DNA from: Pseudoalteromonas piscicida
GTDB taxonomy: Bacteria > Pseudomonadota > Gammaproteobacteria > Enterobacterales > Alteromonadaceae
Direction of reading: 5' to 3'
Assembly (NCBI RefSeq): GCF_002208135.1
Contig: NZ_CP021646.1
Location: 1,285,501-1,349,500 of the forward strand
DNA: 64,000 nt
Every line of letters begins with the position of its first letter. Position 1 is the first letter of the stretch. The translations under genes were made by a program, and so were the position numbers. Shown piece by piece: positions 48,199 through 56,897 of this stretch. A model generated the notes under the pieces. That model searched no databases. It saw only the letters and a program-made list of their open reading frames with translations, and had not been told where the DNA came from.

Positions 48199-48546
48199 AT
48201 GTACGAAATTCTAATGGTTGTTTACTTAATTGTCGCGTTAGCACTAATTGGTATGGTGTTAATTCAGCAAGGTAAAGGCGCAGATATGGGCTCATCGTTC
48301 GGTGCAGGTGCATCAGCGACAGTTTTCGGCTCATCAGGTGCAGGCAACTTTATGACCAAAACAACGACAATCTTAGCAACGATTTTCTTTGTGCTAAGTA
48401 TTGTTCTAGGTAACCTAACTACAGGTCAAATTAAAAAGACTAACGAGTGGGAAAACCTAGAGGCACCAGCAGCTGCAACAACGGTTCCAGCAACAAGTGA
48501 TGTGCCAGCGACAGAAGAAAATCCAGCTTCTGACGTTCCTAACTAA
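48199..48546 (+). CDS. secG: SecG, preprotein translocase subunit
   Basis: SecG is the small accessory subunit of the SecYEG channel. The 115-residue protein has two membrane helices (ILMVVYLIVALALIGMVLIQQ and TTTILATIFFVLSIVLGNL) around the conserved GKGADMGSSFGAGASATVFGSSGAGNF loop, with an Ala/Pro/Thr-rich C-terminal tail. It is followed by tRNA-Leu(GAG), the same order as secG-leuU in E. coli. Confidence 0.95.
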   Translation: MYEILMVVYLIVALALIGMVLIQQGKGADMGSSFGAGASATVFGSSGAGNFMTKTTTILATIFFVLSIVLGNLTTGQIKKTNEWENLEAPAAATTVPATSDVPATEENPASDVPN

Positions 48547-48569
48547 TCATTAGGAAATACACCGAATTT

Positions 48570-48653
48570 GCGAATGTGGTGGAATTGGTAGACACGCCAT
48601 CTTGAGGGGGTGGTGGCTTCGGCCGTGGGGGTTCAAGTCCCCCATTCGCACCA
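48570..48653 (+). tRNA. leuU: tRNA-Leu(GAG)
   Basis: A complete class II tRNA of 84 bases including an encoded CCA. The acceptor stem GCGAATG / CATTCGC pairs fully, the anticodon arm is CCATC-TTGAGGG-GGTGG with anticodon GAG, there is a variable arm (TGGCTTCGGCCG), and the T arm TGGGG-GTTCAAG-TCCCC is perfect. Confidence 0.97.
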
Positions 48654-48656
48654 AAT

Positions 48657-48685
48657 AAAAAAACCAGCTTAAGCTGGTTTTTTTT
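48657..48685 (+). terminator. Terminator of the secG-tRNA-Leu unit
   Basis: Palindrome AACCAGCTTAAGCTGGTT followed by a long T run (TTTTTTTT); a standard tRNA terminator. Confidence 0.93.
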
Positions 48686-49016
48686 CGTTTACACTTTCAA
48701 ACTAAGTCGGGATCTTCTTGGGCTCTTATTTCGTTGAAGCTTATTCATAAGTTTAACTTTTTATTTATCAAAGTTTGTCCTAATTACAGTGATGCAGCTT
48801 CGCTAATAGAAGTCATTTTCAAGCGAACCTGAAACAATGGCAAAATCTAGGCATAAGTTTCACTTTAGTAACATATTATCCAGCTATTTAGTATAATTAT
48901 TTGTTCTATAACGCTTTTTTATAAAAATTAATTTTCTAATATTGGTTTTATTATGGTGGTAAAAACCCAAAAGTAATTTTTATTAAATAATTATTTCCAT
49001 TTATCCCCATTGTGAC
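48686..49016. other. Gene-free AT-rich region after tRNA-Leu
   Basis: No open frame of note, tRNA or repeat was recognised. The last part (48880-49010) is very AT-rich and leads into the receptor promoter. In many gammaproteobacteria metY, rimP, nusA and infB follow this tRNA; none of them is here. Confidence 0.5.
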
Positions 49017-49203
49017 TATAATGCCCCTCCAGAGGAAAGAGATGCCGCTAGTGCATCTTTTTTTATGCCCAAAATTTGTAGTGTTTAAATCTAACTAGAT
49101 TTAACGAATTACAGGGCTAGAAGTAATAACACTTAGCTTGTTACTTCTCTAGTTTGCGACCTCTCGCAACTAGCAAACACATGGTGGTTCCTTTGGAGAT
49201 TAT
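49017..49203 (+). promoter_or_regulatory. Promoter -10 and structured 5' leader of the TonB-dependent receptor at 49204
   Basis: TATAAT at 49017-49022 (with the weak -35 TTTCCA at 48994-48999 region) is followed by a leader of about 175 bases with four hairpins: 49040-49058, with a seven-T tail (terminator-like); 49085-49104 (nine-bp stem TTAAATCTA/TAGATTTAA); 49119-49148 (AGAAGTAA/TTACTTCT); and 49149-49173 (CTAGTTTGCGA/TCGCAACTAG, one bulge). The last ends shortly before the GGAG ribosome-binding site. No known riboswitch was recognised. Confidence 0.5.
49040..49064 (+). terminator. Terminator-like attenuator hairpin in the leader
   Basis: Stem AGATGC / GCATCT with a seven-base loop and seven T. 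It lies only about 20 bases after the expected transcription start, so it would stop transcription very early unless relieved. Confidence 0.5.
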
Positions 49204-51447
49204 ATGATTACAGTTTTACCTCGCCTTGGTTTATCTGCGATTTCAGCTGCAGTGTTAGCAGCAGTAGCCCTTCCTAGTACAGCATTGGCTGAGCAAGCTA
49301 ATGTAGAGCAAGAAAAGCAAGTTTTTGAAAAAATAGAAGTGACTGCTCGTAAACGTACTGAAAGTTTGTTCGAAACGCCTACTGCGATTACTTCTATCGG
49401 CGCTAGCGATATTGATAAAGCCAATATCAGCAATCTAGACGATATTGGCAAGTTCGTTCCAAACTTAAATATTACTCGCTATGGTGTAGGTAACGCCGCA
49501 CATGCTTCTGTATTTATTCGTGGAATTGGCCTACAAGACCATGTGATCACAACAGATCCTGGTGTTGGTGTTTACGTTGATGGTGTATACCTTGGCCGTC
49601 AGATGGGTTCTAACCTTTCACTGCCAAATGTTGAACGCGTAGAAGTACTGCGTGGCCCACAAGGTACACTGTACGGCCGCAACACATTAGGTGGTGCAGT
49701 AAACGTGATTACTAAACAACCTGGCGCCGAAGAAATTGCGCGTGTTGAAGCTAAAATAGGTTCTCGCGGTCGTTTAGCGACTGATCTGTATACAAGCCAA
49801 ACGTTAACGGACACACTAAGCTTTTCAGCGAGTGCATCTTATAAAGAGCGTGATGGTGTAGGTAAAGCAATCAACTTAGCAAACCCTGAAAAAGAAATCG
49901 GTGAAGAGCAAGAGTTTAGTGGTCGCTTAGCGCTTAGATGGCAAGCAACGAATGATTTAGTTGTTACCGCTGCATTTGACGGCGTCGAGAACGAGTCTGG
50001 TCAATCGCCGTATACTATCGAGTTAACAGATCCACTTGACTCAAATGACCCTTTCAATGGTGACTTCCCATTGCTAGAAGAGTCTATGCTGCCAAACAAT
50101 CCAGATGATTTGGCGACAACGGTTGCTGGAATTGAAAGCACAGATTACTCTGGTTGGGGCGGCTCAGTGACTGCTGATTGGCAAGCAAGTGATGTTTACG
50201 CGGTTAAATTTATCGCGAGCAAGCGTAGCTCTGAATATACCGGCGGCCTAGATGACGATGCGGTAGCACTTAATCTATCTGAATTCCCAGAAGAGGGCGG
50301 TGCAGATCAATATTCATTTGAACTACAACTAAACGGTACTTATGACGCTTGGGATTTTGTATCGGGCCTTTATTACTTTAACGAAGATGGCTTTACCAGC
50401 TCTGGCCCTTTTGTATTTAGCCCGTGGAACACGCCAAATGGCTTATTAAATGATGGTCAGACCGCTTCTTTTGGTGGCTACGGTTACTTTGATATCAACC
50501 AAGAAACAGATGCCTATGCCGCGTACATCAATGCAAGCTTTGACGTGACTGAACTACTAAGCATTGGTGGTGGGCTACGTTACTCTGAAGACAAAAAAGA
50601 GGCAAACGCGCTATTTCCAAGCTTTGGCACTCGTAAATACGTAAGCGCAGATTTTGACGAAGTGACGTGGGACGTGAATGCGTCATACCAGTTAACTCGT
50701 GACATCAATGTTTACGCGCAGGTCCAAAAAGGATACCAAAGTGGCGGCTTCCCGCCGCGTCCATTTGGTGGTCCAGATCAATTCGCTGCGTTTGATGAAA
50801 CTAAAGCGATTAACTACGAAATCGGTTTCAAAGGCCAAGTGCATGAAAACGTATCTATGATGGTTGCTGCATTTGTAACGGATTACACCGATCTGGCGTT
50901 ACCTTTCAACGACCCGACAGCTGGCGGTGGTTTCGTCACTATCGTTGAAAATGCGGGTGAGTCGAAAGCACAAGGTATTGAACTTGAAACGACAATCGCA
51001 ATTACTGATGATTTTTCAGTACGCAGCTCAATCGGTTACCTAGACTCTGAAATTACCCATGTTGATGAAGGTGTTATTGGTATTGGTAAAGGGGATGCGC
51101 CAGCACTCACACCGCGATGGACAGTGATGGTGGCACCATCTTACTTCCATGACTTAGAGCACGGTGCAACGATTGCAGTTAACGCAAGCTACTCGTACCG
51201 CTCAGACATGCAAGGTCAGTCTGTCACACGTGCAAGTGAGTATATTGATTCTCGCGAATTGTTAGGCTTTAACATCTCATACACCAACGCTGAAGGCGAT
51301 ATGGAAGTAACGCTATACGGTGAAAACGTGCTAAACGAAGTGTACGATGTAGGTCGTCTACAGCAAAGTGGCTTTGTTGGTGTCATGCGCAGCAATGACC
51401 GCAGTGAGTTTGGTATTAAGTTCAAAAAAGAGTTCTGGTTAGATTAA
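49204..51447 (+). CDS. TonB-dependent outer membrane receptor (CirA/FepA-type, unknown ligand)
   Basis: A 747-residue TonB-dependent receptor. After a signal peptide (LSAISAAVLAAVALPSTALA) comes a TonB box-like stretch (EKIEVTARKRTE) and the plug with VYVDGVYLGRQMG and VERVEVLRGPQGTLYGRNTLGGAVNVITKQP, then a 22-strand barrel ending in FGIKFKKEFWLD. This plug motif is shared by many receptors for siderophores, vitamins and oligosaccharides in marine gammaproteobacteria, so the ligand remains open. The gene stands alone between tRNA-Leu and a strong terminator, with a long structured leader. Confidence 0.9.
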   Translation: MITVLPRLGLSAISAAVLAAVALPSTALAEQANVEQEKQVFEKIEVTARKRTESLFETPTAITSIGASDIDKANISNLDDIGKFVPNLNITRYGVGNAAHASVFIRGIGLQDHVITTDPGVGVYVDGVYLGRQMGSNLSLPNVERVEVLRGPQGTLYGRNTLGGAVNVITKQPGAEEIARVEAKIGSRGRLATDLYTSQTLTDTLSFSASASYKERDGVGKAINLANPEKEIGEEQEFSGRLALRWQATNDLVVTAAFDGVENESGQSPYTIELTDPLDSNDPFNGDFPLLEESMLPNNPDDLATTVAGIESTDYSGWGGSVTADWQASDVYAVKFIASKRSSEYTGGLDDDAVALNLSEFPEEGGADQYSFELQLNGTYDAWDFVSGLYYFNEDGFTSSGPFVFSPWNTPNGLLNDGQTASFGGYGYFDINQETDAYAAYINASFDVTELLSIGGGLRYSEDKKEANALFPSFGTRKYVSADFDEVTWDVNASYQLTRDINVYAQVQKGYQSGGFPPRPFGGPDQFAAFDETKAINYEIGFKGQVHENVSMMVAAFVTDYTDLALPFNDPTAGGGFVTIVENAGESKAQGIELETTIAITDDFSVRSSIGYLDSEITHVDEGVIGIGKGDAPALTPRWTVMVAPSYFHDLEHGATIAVNASYSYRSDMQGQSVTRASEYIDSRELLGFNISYTNAEGDMEVTLYGENVLNEVYDVGRLQQSGFVGVMRSNDRSEFGIKFKKEFWLD

Positions 51448-51469
51448 TCCAGCCCTTGTTTGAATATAG

Positions 51470-51505
51470 AAAAAGCCGCTTAGTTTCTTACTAAGCGGCT
51501 TTTTT
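51470..51505 (+). terminator. Rho-independent terminator after the receptor at 49204
   Basis: Perfect 15-bp stem AAAAAGCCGCTTAGT / ACTAAGCGGCTTTTT with a five-base loop; T runs occur on both strands. Confidence 0.93.
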
Positions 51506-51561
51506 GTTGTAGTTGTCCCATCCTAAATCATGTGGAAACTTTTCAAAGCTAACGTGAGTAA

Positions 51562-51721
51562 TACCAATTAGTCTTAATACTTGCTCAATTTGAAGGAACA
51601 AATCTGGCGCTAACTGCGTTAAGAATTTCTCATTTAGAACAACTAAATAGCAAAATTTTCGCCTAGTTATCGACAAGATTTTCTCGCCTCAAAATAGATC
51701 ACTTAATTAAGCTAATTGATA
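51562..51721. repeat. 160-bp MITE-like repeat, copy 2
   Basis: Same length and orientation as the copy at 32288-32447, with four base differences (97.5% identity by direct comparison). The right end reads CTAATTGATA instead of CTAATTGGTA, so one base of the terminal inverted repeat differs. It lies in the 458-base gap between two receptor genes; apart from it and the terminator, nothing was seen there. Confidence 0.85.
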
Positions 51722-51905
51722 TAAATCACTTAAAATCGTTTTTCTCGACACTGCCCGAAAACAAAGTTAGGGCAACTATCCGATTGAGAAAGTATGGCCT
51801 AATAACGATGTCGGCAGTTTTAGTCTGTAATTTTCTTTTAGCGCTACCAGCCTTAGACATTTGATATAAGCGGGCAGCGCTATGTTAAACGCTTAGTTAC
51901 AGCAA

Positions 51906-54158
51906 CTAGAACGTATACGCAACGCTAAATTTCACACTCCTTGGCATGATATAGCGGCCGTTAGGTGAATCTGGGTTACGTGGATCCCCCTCGGTGATCC
52001 CTTGTTTATCAGTAAGGTTATCTACCGCCAGTTGTAATTTTACGCCCTCTGTTGGCTCTACGATAAGGCCAACATCAAGCTTTTCATAGCCCTCTAACAC
52101 AACGGAATTTTCATTATCGCCAAAACGGTCATCTACAGCTGAGAGTGTGCCATACAAGGTGGCGTACATACCTGATATTTCAAAGTCATAGCTCGGTGTA
52201 ATACGTAGCATCCAGTCAGGTTGGCGCTGTGCTTTATTCCCTTCATTGGTCGGGCTTTCAGTAATTTCAGTGTCTTGCCATGTGGCATTCAAGTTTACCG
52301 ATAGGCCCGACTCATGGTTGTAACAGTAATCAAGTTCTACACCAGTTGCTTCGTTGGTTAGAATTTCCGCAGGTACACCTGGGCGTCTTACAAACGTGTC
52401 GCCTTTTACTTCGTTGGTAAATAAAGTAACAAACAGGTCGCCGGTTTCACCCATATATTTATAGCCAAGCTCTGCTTGTGTGACTTCTTTAATCAGCAAC
52501 TCGCCAGATTCATAGGTGCTATAGTTGTCTCTAAAGTCGTCGAAATAAGGCATTTTGTAGCCTTTGTTCATACGCACAAAAACACCTGAATCTAAGCTCA
52601 AACTATAGTCAGCACCTAAGGTCCATGAAGTCTTGCGCTCATCATAGTCAACCGCTTTGGTGATAGCCCCATCTAAACCTTCGTCGACCGAATACTCAAC
52701 CTCGTGTTGCTCGCTACGTAAGCCTAAATCTACCTTAAGGGCTTCCGTTGCTTGGTAACTTTGGGTGGTGTAGATGGCCCATGTTGTCGCATCACCAGAA
52801 CTGTTAATGTCGTAGTTGAAGGCGCAACCCGCAACATCGCTATTACACGCGATACCATTCAATGCTTCGCCACCTTGTTCCAAAACGTGGTAGGCGGTAT
52901 TACCTAAGCTCCACCAGTCTTTTGCTGAGGTAGTTGCTGTATAAATACCAAAGGCACTTGACCAATCACCAAAGGTTTTACTCAAGGCTAAGTCATTAGT
53001 GAAAGCCTCGATATCTTTTAATACAACCCAGCGACCATATTGTTGTACCATGGTATCGCCCGCGTATTCATCGCCCGTGACGCTACCTGTTGCGGTTTCA
53101 CCATTGTCCGCCACTTCACTTAAACGCATTGCACTGCCAGCAGGTACAAGGCCTAGTGTATTTGCATCGCCTTGCGTTAAGCTAAAGCGGTCATTTAATT
53201 GCCAGCCGTTTTTGAATTCTACTTTTAAGCTACCTCCAGAAACATGGCCTTTCCAGCCGCGACCATCACCCATATCTACGCTCATCGGTGCATTTTTATC
53301 ACCGACATAAATAATAGCTTTGCGATTATTCGTTCCCAGCTGAGTAAAGCCCGCATCCACACCCTCCACATTAAGTGGGGTTGGCAGGTACCATGCGCCT
53401 CTGTCATCAGTTTGGCGGGTATAAAGGTTGAACTCACCGTCAGCAAACTCTTTGGTTAGGTTGATCGTAAATTGATGACCTTTTTCTGAGGTAAAGCCCG
53501 CATCACGGATCCCTGAAGAGCGTTTGATATAACCGCCAACCATGTAGTAAAGATCATTGGAGATCTCACCACTTAACACGCCGTCAATGCGGTTTAGACC
53601 ATAGTCTGTGGTGGTATATTTAAACGTACCTTCAGTGTCGGTTTGGCCACGTTTGAGTTGAAAATTCGTGGTTAAGCCCGGCTGACCATTGGACACCACT
53701 GGGTTTGGTCCACCACGTAGGCCTTCCATCATACTGATGGTTTCATCAAGTCTGAAAATCGATGTGTTTTCTAAAAATGAGAGCGTTGGCGCGGGATAGA
53801 TAGGACTACCTTGCAAACTAACTGTTAAGAATGGTGCATCACCACCGCCTGGAAAACCGCGAACAAAAACGTTGGCACCGGATTCACCTCCTGAACTTTC
53901 AACCCAGATCCCAGGCACTGCTTTAAGTAAGTCTGCGGTACTTTTAGGGGCGAGCTTATCAATTTGCACGGCATCGATATTAGTTACAGCAAAGCTAGCG
54001 TCAATTTTTCTGATCCCTGCGCCACCTGGTGTACCTGACACAATGATGGTTTCTACTTTTTCTTTATTATTGTTCGATTGTTGCTCAGCCTGAGCTGATG
54101 CGCTTAACGCAAGCGTTACAGCAGCAGCGATCAAGTTTAAGGAGTTAGTTTTTATCAC
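51906..54158 (-). CDS. TonB-dependent outer membrane receptor, probably for trehalose or a related sugar
   Basis: A 750-residue TonB-dependent receptor: signal peptide (LIAAAVTLALSASAQA), TonB box-like VETIIVSGTPGG, plug ADLLKAVPGIWVESSGGESGANVFVRGFPGGGDAPFLTV and a barrel ending VKFSVAYTF. It is divergent from a LacI regulator, and its promoter region has the perfect palindrome TGCAAACGTTTGCA, which recurs before the permease-trehalase operon. From this shared operator and the trehalase I infer that it imports trehalose or a trehalose-containing saccharide across the outer membrane. Confidence 0.85.
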   Translation of the reverse strand: MIKTNSLNLIAAAVTLALSASAQAEQQSNNNKEKVETIIVSGTPGGAGIRKIDASFAVTNIDAVQIDKLAPKSTADLLKAVPGIWVESSGGESGANVFVRGFPGGGDAPFLTVSLQGSPIYPAPTLSFLENTSIFRLDETISMMEGLRGGPNPVVSNGQPGLTTNFQLKRGQTDTEGTFKYTTTDYGLNRIDGVLSGEISNDLYYMVGGYIKRSSGIRDAGFTSEKGHQFTINLTKEFADGEFNLYTRQTDDRGAWYLPTPLNVEGVDAGFTQLGTNNRKAIIYVGDKNAPMSVDMGDGRGWKGHVSGGSLKVEFKNGWQLNDRFSLTQGDANTLGLVPAGSAMRLSEVADNGETATGSVTGDEYAGDTMVQQYGRWVVLKDIEAFTNDLALSKTFGDWSSAFGIYTATTSAKDWWSLGNTAYHVLEQGGEALNGIACNSDVAGCAFNYDINSSGDATTWAIYTTQSYQATEALKVDLGLRSEQHEVEYSVDEGLDGAITKAVDYDERKTSWTLGADYSLSLDSGVFVRMNKGYKMPYFDDFRDNYSTYESGELLIKEVTQAELGYKYMGETGDLFVTLFTNEVKGDTFVRRPGVPAEILTNEATGVELDYCYNHESGLSVNLNATWQDTEITESPTNEGNKAQRQPDWMLRITPSYDFEISGMYATLYGTLSAVDDRFGDNENSVVLEGYEKLDVGLIVEPTEGVKLQLAVDNLTDKQGITEGDPRNPDSPNGRYIMPRSVKFSVAYTF

Positions 54159-54228
54159 GGCTAAAGCCCTCTTGTTGTTGTCATAGACTGGTATTTAACG
54201 ACTGTCTATTTTTTAAAATAGATCTTAA

Positions 54229-54242
54229 TGCAAACGTTTGCA
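54229..54242. promoter_or_regulatory. LacI-family operator upstream of the receptor gene
   Basis: Perfect 14-bp palindrome TGCAAACGTTTGCA in the divergent gap of the receptor and lacI-type genes. The central CG and TGCAAACG half-site are typical of LacI-family operators, and a near-identical site lies at 55556-55569. Confidence 0.75.
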
Positions 54243-54411
54243 ATGATGTTGTTTAAAAATTTGTCATAAAATGGTGGAAGGCGTTACAAATTTACAGTGA
54301 TTGCTTATCTTTTCTGCTTGGTTAGGGTAGGAGATTCAATTAGTTATGGTTTAAATATCAAAAAATTGTAAGAATAGCGATGTAATAACGTGTGCTAAGA
54401 AGGGGTTTGCG

Positions 54412-55413
54412 ATGGGAACAACACAATTAAAGCTATCGGATCTAGCAAGGCTAGCTGGAGTCTCTACCTCCACAGCTTCCCGTGCACTCAATGATAACCC
54501 TCTGATAAAAAAGGAAACTCGAGAGCGCATACAGGCGCTTGCAAAAGAGCATCACTTTAGCGTTAACGCGGCCGCTAGTCGCTTACGGATGCAAAAAACC
54601 AAAGTCATTGCCGTTATTATCAACCTCGAAGCCGAAACCAAACAGTCCGTCGACGACCCATTTTTACTTAAAGTTGTGAGCGATATTAATCGTGCAGTGA
54701 ACCAAAAAGGGTACGAGTTATTACTCTCTAATTCTTATATGGCGGGGGAAGACTGGCATGGTTATTTCATTTCTGGCCGTCGAGCCGATGGGGTTATCGT
54801 CGTCGGACAAGGCAAGGAGCAAGCACGAATTGAGCGCGCTGCAAGAGCGGGAACGCCGATCGTAGTATGGGGCGACCCTAAAACTTCTGCAAATTATCCT
54901 ATCGTTGGTAGTGACAATTTTATTGGTGGCCTTAGCGCAACGGAGCACTTAATTACCAAAGGTGCGACTAAACTTCTATTTTTGGGCGATCCGGGTCATG
55001 CCGAACTTGGTGAGCGCTATCGCGGATTTTGCCATGCGGTGAAAGAAGCAAAGGTAGAAGCGCAAATGGTTAAAATCGACATTACCTCAGAGGCTGCCTA
55101 CGCGAGTATAAACGCTTTGTTGCGGGCACAAGGATTAACTTTTGATGGGATCTTTGCCTGTAGTGATATGGTTGCACTTGGGGCACTAAAAGCCCTAAAA
55201 GAGCGTTATGTTAGCGTACCGAATGACGTACGAATAGTCGGATTTGACGATATTGCCATGGCACAGATCAGCTTCCCTGCGCTATCTACGATTAAACAAG
55301 ACACCAATGCGGCGGCACAGTTATTGGTGGAAAAGCTGCTCTCTCAGCTAAGTGGTGAGACATGTGCTTCTCAAGAGGTGCCGTCCTCACTGGTGATCAG
55401 ACAGTCTAGTTAA
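54412..55413 (+). CDS. LacI-family transcriptional repressor of the trehalose locus
   Basis: A 333-residue LacI-family regulator: HTH KLSDLARLAGVSTSTASRALNDNPLIKKETRERI with the hinge-helix that contacts the central CG of the operator (NAAASRLRMQKTK), then a type I periplasmic-binding-like sugar domain (FDGIFACSDMVALGALKAL, VGFDDIAMAQISFPALSTI). Two TGCAAACG-type palindromes flank the gene (54229 and 55556), so it should regulate the receptor to its left and the permease-trehalase operon to its right. Trehalose or trehalose-6-phosphate are the candidate inducers, inferred only from the trehalase. Start ATG 54412 has AAGGGG upstream. Confidence 0.9.
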   Translation: MGTTQLKLSDLARLAGVSTSTASRALNDNPLIKKETRERIQALAKEHHFSVNAAASRLRMQKTKVIAVIINLEAETKQSVDDPFLLKVVSDINRAVNQKGYELLLSNSYMAGEDWHGYFISGRRADGVIVVGQGKEQARIERAARAGTPIVVWGDPKTSANYPIVGSDNFIGGLSATEHLITKGATKLLFLGDPGHAELGERYRGFCHAVKEAKVEAQMVKIDITSEAAYASINALLRAQGLTFDGIFACSDMVALGALKALKERYVSVPNDVRIVGFDDIAMAQISFPALSTIKQDTNAAAQLLVEKLLSQLSGETCASQEVPSSLVIRQSS

Positions 55414-55493
55414 CCTGAACTCGGGATGATATTACGCTTTTGAACTTAGGTATCTTGGTAGCTTAACTAACTTTTTATCCCGATTTCAGGTTA
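55411..55493. repeat. Short 83-bp inverted-repeat element beginning at the lacI-type stop codon
   Basis: The ends TAACCTGAACTCGGGATGA and TTATCCCGATTTCAGGTTA are inverted copies (17 of 19 bases match). The left TAA is the stop codon of the regulator. The sequence is very close to the ends of the 245-bp element at 62765-63009, so it looks like a short, internally deleted member of one family. It may also act as a terminator-like hairpin. Confidence 0.6.
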
Positions 55494-55555
55494 GTTAAAG
55501 CAGTACAATATGCGATAACAATCATTAGCTTAAATTGTTTTGATGCGATTTAAAA

Positions 55556-55569
55556 TGCAAACGATTGCA
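55556..55569 (+). promoter_or_regulatory. LacI-family operator upstream of the permease-trehalase operon
   Basis: TGCAAACGATTGCA, differing in one base from the palindrome at 54229-54242, 59 bases before the permease start. Its position over the promoter region suggests repression. Confidence 0.75.
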
Positions 55570-55627
55570 AAAGTGAAAAAGTCTGTCTAGACTAAAAAGG
55601 AATCACAGTGTTTTAACGAGAATAACA

Positions 55628-56889
55628 ATGAACCGAGCACGTATCATACTTGCCATGGCCGTTAGTTACTTCCTATTCGCTATTTTGCTCAATAGTGTAG
55701 GGACGGTCATCTTGCAGTCCATTCATAGCTTTGGCATTACAAAAGCGCAGGCCGCCACCTTAGAGGCATTTAAAGATCTTCCCATCGCCATCGTGTCATT
55801 TCTAGTTGCGTCGGTTATCCCTAGGGTCGGATTTAAAATCGCTCTGACTGCAGTGCTCGCAGGCGTGGCATTAATTTGCAGCATCACTCCTATGGTCGCT
55901 GAGTTTTGGATTTTAAAACTGGTATTTGCTTCTGTTGGGGCGGCATTTGCGGTAGTCAAAGTGTCGGTTTATGCACTCGTTGGCCAAGTCACTGAAGGAA
56001 GCAACCAACATTCAAGCCTGCTTAATTTTATTGAGGGCGTGTTTATGTTGGGGGTACTAGGCGGTTATTGGATTTTTGCGGCGTTTATTGACAGCGGCGA
56101 TAACTCTCTTGGCTGGTTAAACGTCTATTTCGTGTTAGCTGTGCTGAGTGCTTTCACCGCGTTTATTGTTTGGATCTCCCCAATTGCAAAGCCAGAGCCA
56201 ACGCAAGCCACCGAATCTAGTGTCTTTGCATTTATAGCGATGTTAAAGCTTGTAGCTAAGCCGCTTGTGCTGGTATTTGTGATTTCCGCATTTTTATACG
56301 TATTGATAGAGCAGAGTATAGGCACTTGGCTGCCTACTTTTAATAATGAGATCTTGTCATTACCGGTGAATATTAGCGTGCAAATTACCAGTGTTTTCGC
56401 TGCCTGTTTAGCACTCGGTCGGCTTGGTGCCGGCGTTGTGCTCACCAAAGTACATTGGTACGTGGTGTTAAATGTTTGCCTTGCCGCTATGGCAGGATTA
56501 GTGATTCTAACGTTACCGATGACTGAGGGTATTGAGAAAACGCTTATTTCTTCGCTATTTGACGCTCCCCCGTGGCTTTTCTCATGCCGCTGATCGGTCT
56601 TTTTATGGCACCTATTTATCCGGTGATAAATTCGGTCATGCTAAGTAGTTTACCCACGACACAGCACGCTTCGATGACAGGGCTAATCGTTGTATTTTCT
56701 GCGCTTGGTGGTAGCACGGGCTCAATGATCACAGGTTTGGTATTTCAACATTTTGGTGGCCAACAAGCGTTTTATGGGGCACTTATTCCCATGCTGGTGA
56801 TTGCTGTGTGTTTATATTTCTTTAAATCGATGAGTGAGTCTAGCCAATTAAATCATGCTCACACGCCAAATCAACAAAAGGTGAGCTGA
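55628..56889 (+). pseudogene. Major facilitator superfamily sugar permease, probably trehalose (frameshifted)
   Basis: A 12-helix MFS transporter (about 420 residues when repaired), somewhat like FucP-type sugar:proton symporters in layout: AMAVSYFLFAILLNSVGTVILQSIHSFG at the N terminus, LNFIEGVFMLGVLGGYWIFAAF in the middle, SALGGSTGSMITGLVFQHFGGQQAFYGAL in the C-terminal half. The frame stops at 56593 and the rest continues in another frame; adding one C to the CCCCC at 56567-56571 joins FDAP to PVAFLMPLIGLFMAPIYP. This is the same kind of defect as the six others seen. The adjacent trehalase, eight bases downstream, and the shared operator make trehalose the likely substrate. Confidence 0.85.
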
Positions 56890-56897
56890 GGTTTTAC

